Below are positions 1-5,810 of a DNA stretch of 8,410 bases, piece after piece. The translations under genes and the position numbers were made by a program. The stretch comes from Bacteroidetes bacterium UBA7688 (GTDB lineage Bacteria > Bacteroidota > Bacteroidia > Chitinophagales > Chitinophagaceae), in assembly GCA_002482815.1 (NCBI GenBank), contig DLGS01000024.1:1-8410 (forward strand). Direction: 5' to 3'. Under the pieces are notes generated by a model, which saw only the letters and a program-made list of their open reading frames with translations, ran no database searches and was not told the DNA's origin. How positions within the stretch are numbered: position 1 is the first letter of the stretch; each line of letters begins with the position of its first letter.

Positions 1-92
1 GTCCATATGGTGTATATGTATGGCAGGTGGATGGCTTCTGTGGTTCAGGAGGCCGAATTTCGGAAACAGGAAATGTAACATTGATCAGATAA
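1..92 (+). CDS. 3' end of a large secreted/surface protein with a T9SS type B (CHU_C-like) sorting domain (partial)
   Basis: Only the last 29 residues are in the window; the first complete codon begins at 3 and the TAA stop is 90-92. The frame reads GVYVWQV, then a short Gly/Ser-rich turn, then TGNVTLIR at the very end. A G-x-Y-x-W-x-V strand followed by G-x-V-T-L-I-R at the stop is the usual ending of the gliding-motility-type (CHU_C, type B) C-terminal sorting domain that directs Bacteroidota proteins through the type IX secretion system. Such proteins are typically large, multidomain and exported to the cell surface or medium; what this one does upstream cannot be seen. Frame 1 is also open here, to a TAA at 76-78, but its residues resemble nothing. 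A hairpin terminator follows 20 bases after the stop. The frame and family call rest on a short motif, so confidence is moderate. Confidence 0.62.
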   Translation, partial: PYGVYVWQVDGFCGSGGRISETGNVTLIR

Positions 93-112
93 TTCTTCTA
101 TACATTAATTAT

Positions 113-141
113 AAAAAGCGGCTAAAATTTAGCCGCTTTTT
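113..141 (+). terminator. Rho-independent terminator of the left-edge plus-strand gene
   Basis: Perfect inverted repeat: AAAAAGCGGCT (113-123) pairs with AGCCGCTTTTT (131-141) around an A/T loop. The five T's end the right arm, so it reads as a terminator for the plus-strand gene ending at 92. Because the left arm starts with five A's, it could also stop minus-strand transcription. Confidence 0.85.
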
Positions 142-160
142 ATATGCCAATACGGAAAGA

Positions 161-201
161 AATAAAAATCGGCGGTGAGTTTTGAAACTCACCGCCGATT
201 T
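161..201 (-). terminator. Rho-independent terminator of the minus-strand DUF4834-like gene
   Basis: A long GC-rich inverted repeat, 166-182 with 185-201, forms a stem of up to 17 bp with a very tight turn. On the minus strand it is followed by a T-rich tract (complement of 161-168). It lies 22 bases beyond the stop of the minus-strand gene at 224-442 and probably ends transcription from that gene and any read-through from the transketolase gene. Confidence 0.85.
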
Positions 202-223
202 CAGTTGTAAATGCTTAAAGAAT

Positions 224-442
224 TTATTTTATCTCTTCGTAATCGATATATTCTCCTTCCACTTTCCGTGTTTTTCTTTCTTGTTGCGCTTGCTGTTGTT
301 GGTTCATTTCATTCATCTTGCTTTGCATATCCTTCATCTTGCTGTTCATTGTGTTGGTAATGTGAATAGCAGGAAAAAGAAAACCTTTTACAAACTTGTA
401 AATGAGATAAATAAACAGGGCGTATATGATCCAATGTGACAT
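224..442 (-). CDS. Small single-pass membrane protein, DUF4834-like
   Basis: A 72-residue protein. Residues about 3-25 are hydrophobic and aromatic (WIIYALFIYLIYKFV), which predicts one membrane helix. Residues 32-60 are rich in Met, Lys, Gln and Glu with a run of Q's and look like a short cytoplasmic coiled coil. The C-terminus is acidic and ends EGEYIDYEEIK. This arrangement (N-terminal helix, polar linker, terminal G-E-Y-x-D-Y-E-E-I) is what I recall of the small Bacteroidota family DUF4834, whose function is unknown. The ATG lies 50 bases after the transketolase stop, on the same strand. A -7-like box, TATCTTTG (minus strand of 447-454), ends four bases before the ATG, so the gene may have its own promoter with almost no leader. 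The gene is real by context and composition; the family name is from memory of its pattern. Confidence 0.68.
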   Translation of the reverse strand: MSHWIIYALFIYLIYKFVKGFLFPAIHITNTMNSKMKDMQSKMNEMNQQQQAQQERKTRKVEGEYIDYEEIK

Positions 443-446
443 AACA

Positions 447-454
447 CAAAGATA
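447..454 (-). promoter_or_regulatory. Candidate -7 box (TATCTTTG) for the DUF4834-like gene
   Basis: An exact match to the Bacteroidota -7 consensus TAnnTTTG on the minus strand, four bases upstream of the ATG at 442. No convincing -33 TTTG sits at the usual spacing of about 19 bases. If used, the transcript would start at or next to the start codon. Confidence 0.35.
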
Positions 455-492
455 AAGCTGATAATACTGAATAGAACGTTAATAACGGCAAA

Positions 493-1455
493 CTAGCCTT
501 TCTTGCGTGCCAATGCCTTCTCTGCGGCGGCGACAATATTTTCGGTGCTTAAACCGTACTTTTTCAGCAGATCTGTAGGCTTACCACTTTCGCCAAATGT
601 ATCCATAACCGCAACATACTCATGCGGAACAGGGCAATTGCGCGAAGATACGTTTGCAACACTATCACCCAGACCTCCATTAGCCTGGTGTTCTTCTGCA
701 GTAACCACACAACCGGTTTTTGAGAGCGATTTAATGATTGCTGCCTCGTCAAGCGGCTTGATAGTGTGCATATTTATCAGATCGACGCTGACTCCTTTTG
801 CTTCCAGTTGTTTTGCTGCTTCTACTGCCATCCAAACCAAGTGACCGCAGGCAATAATGCTTACATCACTTCCTTCTGCAAGAATTTGCGCTTTCCCAAT
901 TTCAAAGTTTTGATTTTCGGCTGTAAAATTAGCCCATTTCGGACGACCGAAACGAAGATAAACCGGACCCTGATAATCAGCAATGGCGATGGTTGCAGCT
1001 TTTGTCTGATTATAATCGCAAGGAACGATTACCGTCATGCCAGGCAACATTTTCATCATTCCGATATCTTCGAGCACTTGGTGCGTAGCACCATCTTCAC
1101 CCAAAGTAAGACCGGCATGTGAAGCACAGATTTTCACATTCTTGCCGCTATAAGCCACCGACTGACGAATCTGGTCATATACGCGTGAAGTTGCAAAGTT
1201 GGCAAAGGTAGTTGCATAGGGTATTTTGCCACCTATGGTAAGCCCCGCAGCGACTCCAATCATATTCGCTTCCGCAATGCCACACTGCACAAAACGATCA
1301 GGGTTTTCCTTGATAAACTGGTTAAGTTTAAGAGAGCCTGCAAGATCGGCAGTAAGTGCTACAACATTTGGGTTGGTACGGGCCACTTCGGCTATTCCAT
1401 CGCCAAAGCCGGCACGGGTTTCCTTTTCGTTGAGTAGTTGGATATCTTGTAACAT
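493..1455 (-). CDS. Transketolase C-terminal subunit (pyrimidine-binding and C-terminal domains)
   Basis: A 320-residue protein matching the second half of transketolase. Full-length transketolases have about 620-670 residues; in many bacteria and archaea the enzyme is split into two polypeptides, and this is the second. It contributes the pyrimidine-binding domain (about residues 8-175) and the C-terminal domain (about 190-315). Visible active-site features are CGIAEANM, where Glu62 corresponds to the Glu that activates the thiamine diphosphate aminopyrimidine; SHAGLTLGEDGATHQ (112-126), with the substrate-contacting His113; and VYLRFGRP with Arg168. The predicted role is transfer of two-carbon units between sugar phosphates in the non-oxidative pentose phosphate pathway. 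The N-terminal half, which carries the diphosphate-binding site, is not next to it: upstream, 44 bases away, is YciH. The ATG at 1453-1455 begins a full-length product. A DXS-like or pyruvate dehydrogenase E1-beta relative is less likely given the GEDGATHQ motif and the length. Confidence 0.92.
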   Translation of the reverse strand: MLQDIQLLNEKETRAGFGDGIAEVARTNPNVVALTADLAGSLKLNQFIKENPDRFVQCGIAEANMIGVAAGLTIGGKIPYATTFANFATSRVYDQIRQSVAYSGKNVKICASHAGLTLGEDGATHQVLEDIGMMKMLPGMTVIVPCDYNQTKAATIAIADYQGPVYLRFGRPKWANFTAENQNFEIGKAQILAEGSDVSIIACGHLVWMAVEAAKQLEAKGVSVDLINMHTIKPLDEAAIIKSLSKTGCVVTAEEHQANGGLGDSVANVSSRNCPVPHEYVAVMDTFGESGKPTDLLKKYGLSTENIVAAAEKALARKKG

Positions 1456-1485
1456 CAGGATAGTTTAATTATCGTTTTGAAGCGG

Positions 1486-1493
1486 CAAAAGTA
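1486..1493 (-). promoter_or_regulatory. Candidate -7 box (TACTTTTG) for the transketolase gene
   Basis: The minus strand reads TACTTTTG, an exact TAnnTTTG match, in the 44-base gap between the yciH stop and the transketolase ATG. It implies a leader of about 25-30 nt. A matching -33 element would lie inside the end of yciH; only a weak TTAT is seen there. Confidence 0.45.
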
Positions 1494-1499
1494 CGTTTA

Positions 1500-1841
1500 T
1501 CATTTGGTATTCGCATAACCCCAATCCTGAAGCCATGATATTATTTTTATTTTATAGTCTCCCTGCACGATGATAAGACCATCTTTAGCGCTACCGCCTG
1601 CCCCACATTTTGTTTTCAGCTGCTTTCCCAAGGCTTCAAGGTCATCTGCAGAGCCAATAAACCCGCTGACTAGGGTGACAATCTTACCGGCACGCTGCTT
1701 ACTGTCCAGCGACACCCGTAATTTTTGTTTTTCTTTCGGGAGGGTTTCCTGGTTCAGGTCTTCAGGCTCATAATTTTCGAAAAAATCTTTATTAGTAGAA
1801 TACATCAGCCCATCGGGGCGCGACTGGTGTTTTTTAGACAT
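1500..1841 (-). CDS. yciH: SUI1/YciH-family translation initiation factor-like protein
   Basis: A 113-residue protein, close to the E. coli YciH length of 108. Residues 1-45 form a charged N-terminal tail. Residues about 48-113 are a SUI1 (eIF1-like) domain: KQRAGKIVTLVSGF is the first basic strand, DDLEALGKQLKTKCGAGGSAK (66-86) is the helix and glycine turn typical of the family, and GLIIVQGDYKIKI leads to the terminal LQDWGY. The family is known for binding the small ribosomal subunit near the P site and influencing start-codon and initiator-tRNA selection; in bacteria it is non-essential. The gene is followed 44 bases later by the transketolase gene, though the box at 1486-1493 suggests separate initiation there. 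The ATG at 1839-1841 is the natural start, 28-36 bases below a -7-like box. Confidence 0.93.
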   Translation of the reverse strand: MSKKHQSRPDGLMYSTNKDFFENYEPEDLNQETLPKEKQKLRVSLDSKQRAGKIVTLVSGFIGSADDLEALGKQLKTKCGAGGSAKDGLIIVQGDYKIKIISWLQDWGYANTK

Positions 1842-1876
1842 TTGGGTGTAGTGTTTTTATTTCGCCGTACTTGCTA

Positions 1877-1884
1877 CAAAAATA
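1877..1884 (-). promoter_or_regulatory. Candidate -7 box (TATTTTTG) for yciH
   Basis: The minus strand reads TATTTTTG, an exact TAnnTTTG match, giving a leader of roughly 25-30 nt before the yciH ATG. No good -33 TTTG is seen at the standard distance. The remaining bases between here and the typA terminator (about 1885-2070) show no open frame, RNA fold or repeat that I can support. Confidence 0.42.
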
Positions 1885-2070
1885 AGGCAACAGGAATAAT
1901 TATGCTGTAAACTTTCTCCTGACCGAATAGTCTCCCTTACTGATTGGTATGTCTTTATTATCACTTCTTTGATTTTGCAGCCTCGTAATGCATACCATAA
2001 GCGGCGGGTGGTTTGTTTTATAGAATTTTAGTGTAATCAATATAACGATTGGCAGGTTTATTCAACTTGT

Positions 2071-2109
2071 AAAAAAAGAGATGGCCAATGCAATGTTGCA
2101 TTGGCCATC
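2071..2109 (-). terminator. Rho-independent terminator of typA
   Basis: Perfect 14-bp inverted repeat: GATGGCCAATGCAA (2080-2093) with TTGCATTGGCCATC (2096-2109). On the minus strand it is followed by seven T's (complement of 2071-2077). It sits 24 bases past the typA stop codon. Confidence 0.93.
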
Positions 2110-2133
2110 GCCTTTGAAAAAAGAAAATTTAAA

Positions 2134-3936
2134 TTATCCTTTCATTGTTTTTGCATACTTCGCACGATCATTTTCATCGAGCATGATTTTACGCAAACGG
2201 ATGTTTTGAGGCGTTACTTCGATACACTCATCCTGTTGGATATACTCCATACATTCTTCCAGAGTCAATTGAACTTTAGGAGCAATACGGTTAGCATCAT
2301 CGGTACCACTTGCACGCATATTCGTCAGTTTTTTAGGCTCTGTAGCATTTACTACAAGATCGCCTGGCTTGATATGCTCGCCAATAATCTGACCTGAATA
2401 AACTTCTTCACCCGCATCAATAAAGAATGAACCGCGGTCCTGTAATTTATCCATTGAATAACCAGTAGTTGAAGCAGTGTTTTTAGACAACAAAACACCA
2501 TTGCTACGGCCAGGTATAACACCTTTCCAGGGTTTGTATTCGTTAAAGCGATGAGCCATTACAGCTTCACCGGCAGTTGCTGTCAGCATATTACTACGCA
2601 GACCAATCAAACCGCGGGAAGGGATATCAAACTCAAGATGTTGCATCTCTCCTTTGCTTTCCATAATCAGCATTTCGCCTTTCTTTTGTGTAACAAGGTC
2701 AATTACTTTACCAGAGAAATCAGAAGGAACGTCAACCACCAATACCTCATAAGGCTCACATTTTTTACCATCGATTTCTTTGGTAATAACCTGTGGTTGT
2801 CCAACGGTCAATTCAAAACCTTCGCGGCGCATTGTTTCGATTAATACACTCAAATGGAGAATACCACGACCAAACACCATAAATTTATCTGCATCTTCAG
2901 TATCTTCTACACGCAGGGCAAGGTTTTTTTCCAGTTCTTTCATCAAACGATCACGCAGGTTACGGCTCGTAACGAATTTACCTTCACGGCCAAAGAATGG
3001 TGAATTGTTGATGCTGAACTGCATGTTCATTGTTGGTTCATCAATCGGAATAACTTCCAATGCTTCAGGATTTTCGAAATCAGCGATAGTCTCACCAATC
3101 TGGAAACCTTCGATACCTACGACTGCACAAATATCACCTGCAGAAACCTCAGTAACTTTCTTTTTACCCATTCCTTCGAATGTGTACAGTTCTTTTACCT
3201 TGCTTTTGCTCATTGTGCCATCAAGACGGCACAATTGAATGTTTTGACCTTCTTTAATTGTTCCGCGGGCAATACGGCCAATTGCGATACGACCAAGAAA
3301 AGTAGAATAATCCAATGAGGTAATCTGAAGTTGTAAAGTTCCTTCAGATACTTTTGGTTCAGGAACTTTCTCAATAATGGTATCCAATACCGCTGTGATA
3401 TTATCAGTAGCTTCGTTTGAATAATTGAACCAACCTTGTTTTGAAGAACCGTACAAGGTAGTAAAGTTCAATTGATCTTCGGTTGCATCCAATTGGAAGA
3501 ACAACTCAAAAACTGCATCATGAACTTCATCAGGACGACAGTTTGGTTTATCAACTTTGTTGATTACAACGATTGGGTGAAGACCAAGCGCCAATGCTTT
3601 TTGCAATACAAAACGCGTTTGCGGCATCGGACCTTCAAAAGCATCCACCAACAGCAATACACCATCGGCCATTTTAAGTACACGTTCAACTTCTCCTCCA
3701 AAATCGGCGTGACCCGGAGTATCGATAACGTTAATCTTGGTGCCTTTGTAGTTTACAGAGATGTTTTTTGCAAGGATGGTGATACCGCGTTCGCGCTCAA
3801 GATCATTGCTGTCCATAATCAGCTCACCAGTTTCCTGGTTGTCGCGGAATACCTGAGTAGCGTGGATAATTTTATCCACCAGGGTTGTTTTGCCGTGATC
3901 GACGTGGGCAATAATGGCAATGTTACGAATATTCAT
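2134..3936 (-). CDS. typA: Translational GTPase TypA/BipA
   Basis: A 600-residue protein, within the family's usual 600-615. The N-terminal GTPase domain shows G1 AHVDHGKT (10-17), the switch I segment RERGITILAKN (48-58), G3 DTPGH (72-76) and G4 NKVD (126-129). EF-G-like domains II and III follow (about 200-390, with FGRGILHLSVLIE in domain III), then a domain V-like segment with GEMQHLEFDIPSRGLIGLR, and the BipA-specific C-terminal domain (about 480-600) with TRRS-independent basic patches and a Lys/Arg-rich end. RGLIGLRSN followed by GEAVMAHRF separates TypA from EF-G and LepA. The protein binds the 70S ribosome in a GTP-dependent way and is known for roles in ribosome assembly and in growth at low temperature or under stress. 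It appears monocistronic: its own promoter lies about 140 bases upstream and a strong terminator follows. The leader can form a nested stem. Confidence 0.98.
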   Translation of the reverse strand: MNIRNIAIIAHVDHGKTTLVDKIIHATQVFRDNQETGELIMDSNDLERERGITILAKNISVNYKGTKINVIDTPGHADFGGEVERVLKMADGVLLLVDAFEGPMPQTRFVLQKALALGLHPIVVINKVDKPNCRPDEVHDAVFELFFQLDATEDQLNFTTLYGSSKQGWFNYSNEATDNITAVLDTIIEKVPEPKVSEGTLQLQITSLDYSTFLGRIAIGRIARGTIKEGQNIQLCRLDGTMSKSKVKELYTFEGMGKKKVTEVSAGDICAVVGIEGFQIGETIADFENPEALEVIPIDEPTMNMQFSINNSPFFGREGKFVTSRNLRDRLMKELEKNLALRVEDTEDADKFMVFGRGILHLSVLIETMRREGFELTVGQPQVITKEIDGKKCEPYEVLVVDVPSDFSGKVIDLVTQKKGEMLIMESKGEMQHLEFDIPSRGLIGLRSNMLTATAGEAVMAHRFNEYKPWKGVIPGRSNGVLLSKNTASTTGYSMDKLQDRGSFFIDAGEEVYSGQIIGEHIKPGDLVVNATEPKKLTNMRASGTDDANRIAPKVQLTLEECMEYIQQDECIEVTPQNIRLRKIMLDENDRAKYAKTMKG

Positions 3937-3971
3937 AAAAGGTAAATTGTCTTAAATTTGAATTTTAAATG

Positions 3972-4055
3972 TTGAATTATTTAGCTGCACTATTTATGCT
4001 TCGAGTAAAGAATCAGCAGATTTTGATGGCTGATTATTTGTGTGCAGCAGTTCAA
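3972..4055 (-). promoter_or_regulatory. Potential folded 5' leader of typA
   Basis: Three nested inverted repeats lie between the putative typA promoter and its ATG: 3972-3976 with 4051-4055 (TTGAA/TTCAA), 3984-3990 with 4042-4048 (GCTGCAC/GTGCAGC), and 4011-4017 with 4029-4035 (AATCAGC/GCTGATT). They share one order and would make a single arm with internal loops in the leader RNA. It matches no riboswitch class I recognise. That it regulates typA is inference. Confidence 0.35.
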
Positions 4056-4076
4056 TGAAGGCTTAAAAAATTTGTG

Positions 4077-4084
4077 CAAAAGTA
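4077..4084 (-). promoter_or_regulatory. Candidate -7 box (TACTTTTG) for typA
   Basis: The minus strand reads TACTTTTGCA, an exact TAnnTTTG match. Transcription from here would begin near 4070 and give a leader of about 130 nt before the ATG at 3936. The -33 region is weak (TCTG about 20 bases upstream). Confidence 0.5.
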
Positions 4085-4160
4085 GGAAATAAAGATGACA
4101 ATATCAGAATTAATCTGTATTTAGGATGATATTCACATAAAAGCAACGGAACAATCCGTC

Positions 4161-4657
4161 TTCACGATAAAACCATTTCAGAACAAGGATGTAAGTGCGT
4201 CTAAATTTATGCGCATTGAAGCATTAGAAAAAGAAACCGGAAACTTGGTAACAATTTTCAGTTTGAATCAGCGTTTTCGGACAAACAATGGCTGGATAGA
4301 GTGATTAATCCAAATGGTGTTTGTTTTGGTCTTTATGCAGACAATGATCTCGTCGGTATTACCGCAATTATTATCACAAATACAGAAAACCCTATAGATG
4401 CCTATATGACTCAATCTTACATCAGGAAGGAATACAGAAAGCAAGGGTTGTCAAGACTTTTTTATGAAGAACGAACAAAATGGGCGAAGACACGAAAACT
4501 GAAAAAACTTATAATAGGTCATCGGGAAAGCAATCAAAGCTCTAGGCAAGCCAATCAAAAGTTCGGCTTTAAATATACGCGTCGGGAAGATCGCACCTGG
4601 CCAGATGGAGCAATCGAACCGATACTCTTTTATGAACTGATTTTAAAGGATGAATAA
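4161..4657 (+). pseudogene. GNAT-family N-acetyltransferase, frameshifted near 4247 and lacking a clear start codon
   Basis: GNAT proteins transfer an acetyl group from acetyl-CoA to an amine; the substrate here is unknown. The downstream part is an open frame that could start at GTG 4301 and encode 118 residues. It contains the acetyl-CoA-binding motif A (YIRKEYRKQGLSRLFYEE, with the R-x-x-G-x-S loop) and motif B (NQSSRQANQKFGFKYTRRE). The first strand and helix expected of the fold are encoded just upstream in a different frame: FTIKPFQNKDVSASKFMRIE and ALEKETGNL (4161-4247), which then passes into GNNFQFESAFSDKQWLDRV in the downstream frame. Adding one G to TTGGTAAC at 4245-4252 joins the two into a normal protein of about 165 residues. 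The upstream frame is open only from 4125 and contains no ATG before Met at 4209, which would cut into the first helix. The gene is therefore either a decaying copy or affected by a sequence error in a short G run. It is the only complete plus-strand gene in the window and lies between the typA promoter and tRNA-Lys. Confidence 0.72.
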
Positions 4658-4660
4658 AAC

Positions 4661-4691
4661 AAAAAAGCCTCGCAATAAATTGCGAAGCTTT
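4661..4691 (-). terminator. Rho-independent terminator of tRNA-Lys
   Basis: A 13-bp stem with one C/A mismatch (4664-4676 with 4679-4691) and a two-base turn is followed on the minus strand by TTTTTTG (complement of 4660-4666). It begins three bases after the tRNA 3' end. On the plus strand it also falls just after the GNAT stop, but without a T tract on that side. Confidence 0.85.
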
Positions 4692-4693
4692 AG

Positions 4694-4766
4694 TGAGACC
4701 GTTGGGACTCGAACCCAAGACCCATACATTAAAAGTGTATTGCTCTACCAACTGAGCTACGATCTC
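4694..4766 (-). tRNA. tRNA-Lys (anticodon UUU)
   Basis: A 73-nt cloverleaf on the minus strand. The acceptor GAGATCG pairs with CGGTCTC (one T-G wobble). The D arm is GCTC-AGTTGGTA-GAGC. The anticodon arm is ATACA-CTTTTAA-TGTAT with anticodon TTT after the invariant T33. The variable loop has 5 nt, and the T arm is TTGGG-TTCGAGT-CCCAA. The discriminator base is A. The 3' CCA is not encoded (CTA follows), so it must be added by the CCA-adding enzyme. It reads AAA and AAG codons. Confidence 0.98.
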
Positions 4767-4792
4767 AACGTTGTTCTTTTCTGAACGGGATG

Positions 4793-4822
4793 CAAAGGTA
4801 ATCGTTTTTTTATACTGACAAA
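4793..4822 (-). promoter_or_regulatory. Promoter of tRNA-Lys (TTTG-N18-TACCTTTG)
   Basis: The minus strand carries TTTG (complement of 4819-4822), an 18-base spacer and TACCTTTG (complement of 4793-4800). This is close to the Bacteroidota sigma-ABfr consensus TTTG-N19-TAnnTTTG. It sits 27 bases upstream of the mature tRNA and is the best promoter match in the window. Confidence 0.75.
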
Positions 4823-4856
4823 CTTTTGTGTTGTTTTTTTTCAAAAATAATTTTTC

Positions 4857-5252
4857 TTAAAGCATCTTGCTCAGTATTAACTGCTGAACTTCCTTCAATT
4901 CTTCCATAGATGGCTTTCCTGGTTTTTGTGCAAAATTTAAATCGTTGGCATTGCTAATGGGCACCAAATGCATATGCGCATGTGGAACCTCAAGCCCGAT
5001 AAAACTTATCCCTACTCTTTTACAGTCAATAGCTTTTTCAATCGCTCTTGCTATTGGTCGGGCAAATAAAAACCAATTCTGAAGATAAATATCTTCTGCT
5101 TCATATACTTTGTCCACTTCCTTTTTAGGAACAACCAATACGTGTCCTTTCCTCAAAGGTTCAATGTCGAGAAACGCAAGAAATAGGTCATTCTCTGCTA
5201 TTTTCAAACAAGGAATATCGCCATTGATTATTTTAGTGAAAATGCTGCTCAT
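4857..5252 (-). CDS. HIT-family (histidine triad) nucleotide hydrolase/transferase
   Basis: A 131-residue protein, normal for single-domain HIT proteins. The start reads SIFTKIINGDIPCLKI, the usual N-terminal strand. DLFLAFLDIEPLRKGHVLVVPKK (22-44) is the conserved nucleotide-binding region. PHAHMHLVPI (90-99) is the histidine triad, His91-x-His93-x-His95; by family knowledge the third His of the motif is the nucleophile that takes a nucleotidyl group. Family members hydrolyse substrates such as AMP-lysine, AMP-NH2 or dinucleoside polyphosphates; the substrate here cannot be read from sequence. The Cys residues that bind zinc near the N-terminus in some relatives are absent. The start lies one base after the greA stop, so it is almost certainly co-transcribed and perhaps translationally coupled. 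No clear terminator follows before the tRNA promoter. Confidence 0.95.
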   Translation of the reverse strand: MSSIFTKIINGDIPCLKIAENDLFLAFLDIEPLRKGHVLVVPKKEVDKVYEAEDIYLQNWFLFARPIARAIEKAIDCKRVGISFIGLEVPHAHMHLVPISNANDLNFAQKPGKPSMEELKEVQQLILSKML

Positions 5253-5253
5253 C

Positions 5254-5727
5254 TTAAAGTGAAATACTTTCGATTTTAAATTTCATAATACCATTCGGTA
5301 CAGTAATTTCTGCAGTTTCCCCTTTCGTTTTGCCCAACAAACCTCTGGCTATTGGAGAACTTACAGATATTTTACCGGATTTCAGATCTGCCTCACTTTC
5401 TGAGACAATTTGATATTCCACAGACTTTTTTGTTGCCAGATTCGTAACTTTTACTTTACTCAGAATCGATACTTTGCTTGTGTCAATATCCTTTGGGTCT
5501 AAGATACGCGAATTTGCCAATGCGGTTTCAAGGCTGGCCAACTTCGCTTCATGAAGGCCTTGCGCTTCTTTTGCTGCGTCATACTCTGCATTTTCCTTTA
5601 GATCACCCTTCTCTCTTGCTTCAGAAATCTGGCGGGCAATTTCTGCCCGGCCTGTGGTTTTCATTCGATTCACTTCTTCTCTCAACGATTCCAGCATTTC
5701 TTTCGAAACATAATTAATTGTACTCAT
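5254..5727 (-). CDS. greA: Transcription elongation factor GreA
   Basis: A 157-residue protein, the standard GreA length. Residues 1-75 form the N-terminal coiled coil that enters the RNA polymerase secondary channel. Its tip carries EKGDLKENAEYDAAKE with acidic Asp42 and Glu45, equivalent to the catalytic D41 and E44 of E. coli GreA that help place the metal ion for cleavage of backtracked RNA. Residues about 80-157 are the FKBP-like domain, with SSPIARGLLGKTKGE near the end. The protein rescues stalled polymerase by stimulating transcript cleavage. It is the first gene of a two-gene unit with the HIT protein. A near-consensus -7 box, TATTTTTA (complement of 5750-5757), sits 22 bases upstream and coincides with the T tract of the terminator of the preceding gene. 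Confidence 0.98.
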   Translation of the reverse strand: MSTINYVSKEMLESLREEVNRMKTTGRAEIARQISEAREKGDLKENAEYDAAKEAQGLHEAKLASLETALANSRILDPKDIDTSKVSILSKVKVTNLATKKSVEYQIVSESEADLKSGKISVSSPIARGLLGKTKGETAEITVPNGIMKFKIESISL

Positions 5728-5747
5728 TTTGTTATTCGTTTTTATTT

Positions 5748-5785
5748 AATAAAAATACAACGCTCCTACCGAAATAGAAGCGTTG
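5748..5785 (-). terminator. Rho-independent terminator of the PorV-like gene, overlapping the greA promoter region
   Basis: On the minus strand CAACGCTTCTA pairs with TAGGAGCGTTG (5775-5785 with 5758-5768, one T-G wobble) around a TTTCGG loop, followed by TATTTTTATT. It lies 25 bases past the stop of the PorV-like gene and ends 20 bases before the greA start codon. Confidence 0.9.
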
Positions 5786-5810
5786 CGAATATTGCACTAA
5801 ATAGATAATA

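Noticed and set aside
1..78. Frame 1 reading of the left edge, ending at TAA 76-78
   Set aside because: Its residues match no recognisable family, whereas frame 3 gives a typical type B sorting domain ending just before the terminator.
182..439. Plus-strand open frame of 85 residues
   Set aside because: It is the complement of the DUF4834-like gene and begins inside the terminator stem; its hydrophobic low-complexity translation is an artefact.
1885..2070. Hidden small gene or RNA between yciH and the typA terminator, including the GGTATG/CATACC repeat (1946-1951, 1991-1996)
   Set aside because: No open frame with coding character was found, and the six-base repeat 39 bases apart is expected by chance.
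3472..3945. Plus-strand open frame of 157 residues
   Set aside because: It is antisense to the conserved GTPase domain of typA and runs into its start region; no family resemblance.
4228..4252. Programmed -1 frameshift in the GNAT gene
   Set aside because: There is an A-rich stretch but no proper slippery heptamer with a downstream structure, and the predicted join falls at the G run; a one-base deletion explains it more simply.
4640..4770. tRNA-Lys 3' end as an integration (attachment) site for the GNAT segment
   Set aside because: I could find no second copy of the tRNA 3' sequence flanking the GNAT region and no integrase or phage gene.
4569..4844. Minus-strand open frame across the GNAT end and the tRNA
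   Set aside because: It is translated straight through the tRNA-Lys cloverleaf, the tRNA terminator and promoter; no coding character.
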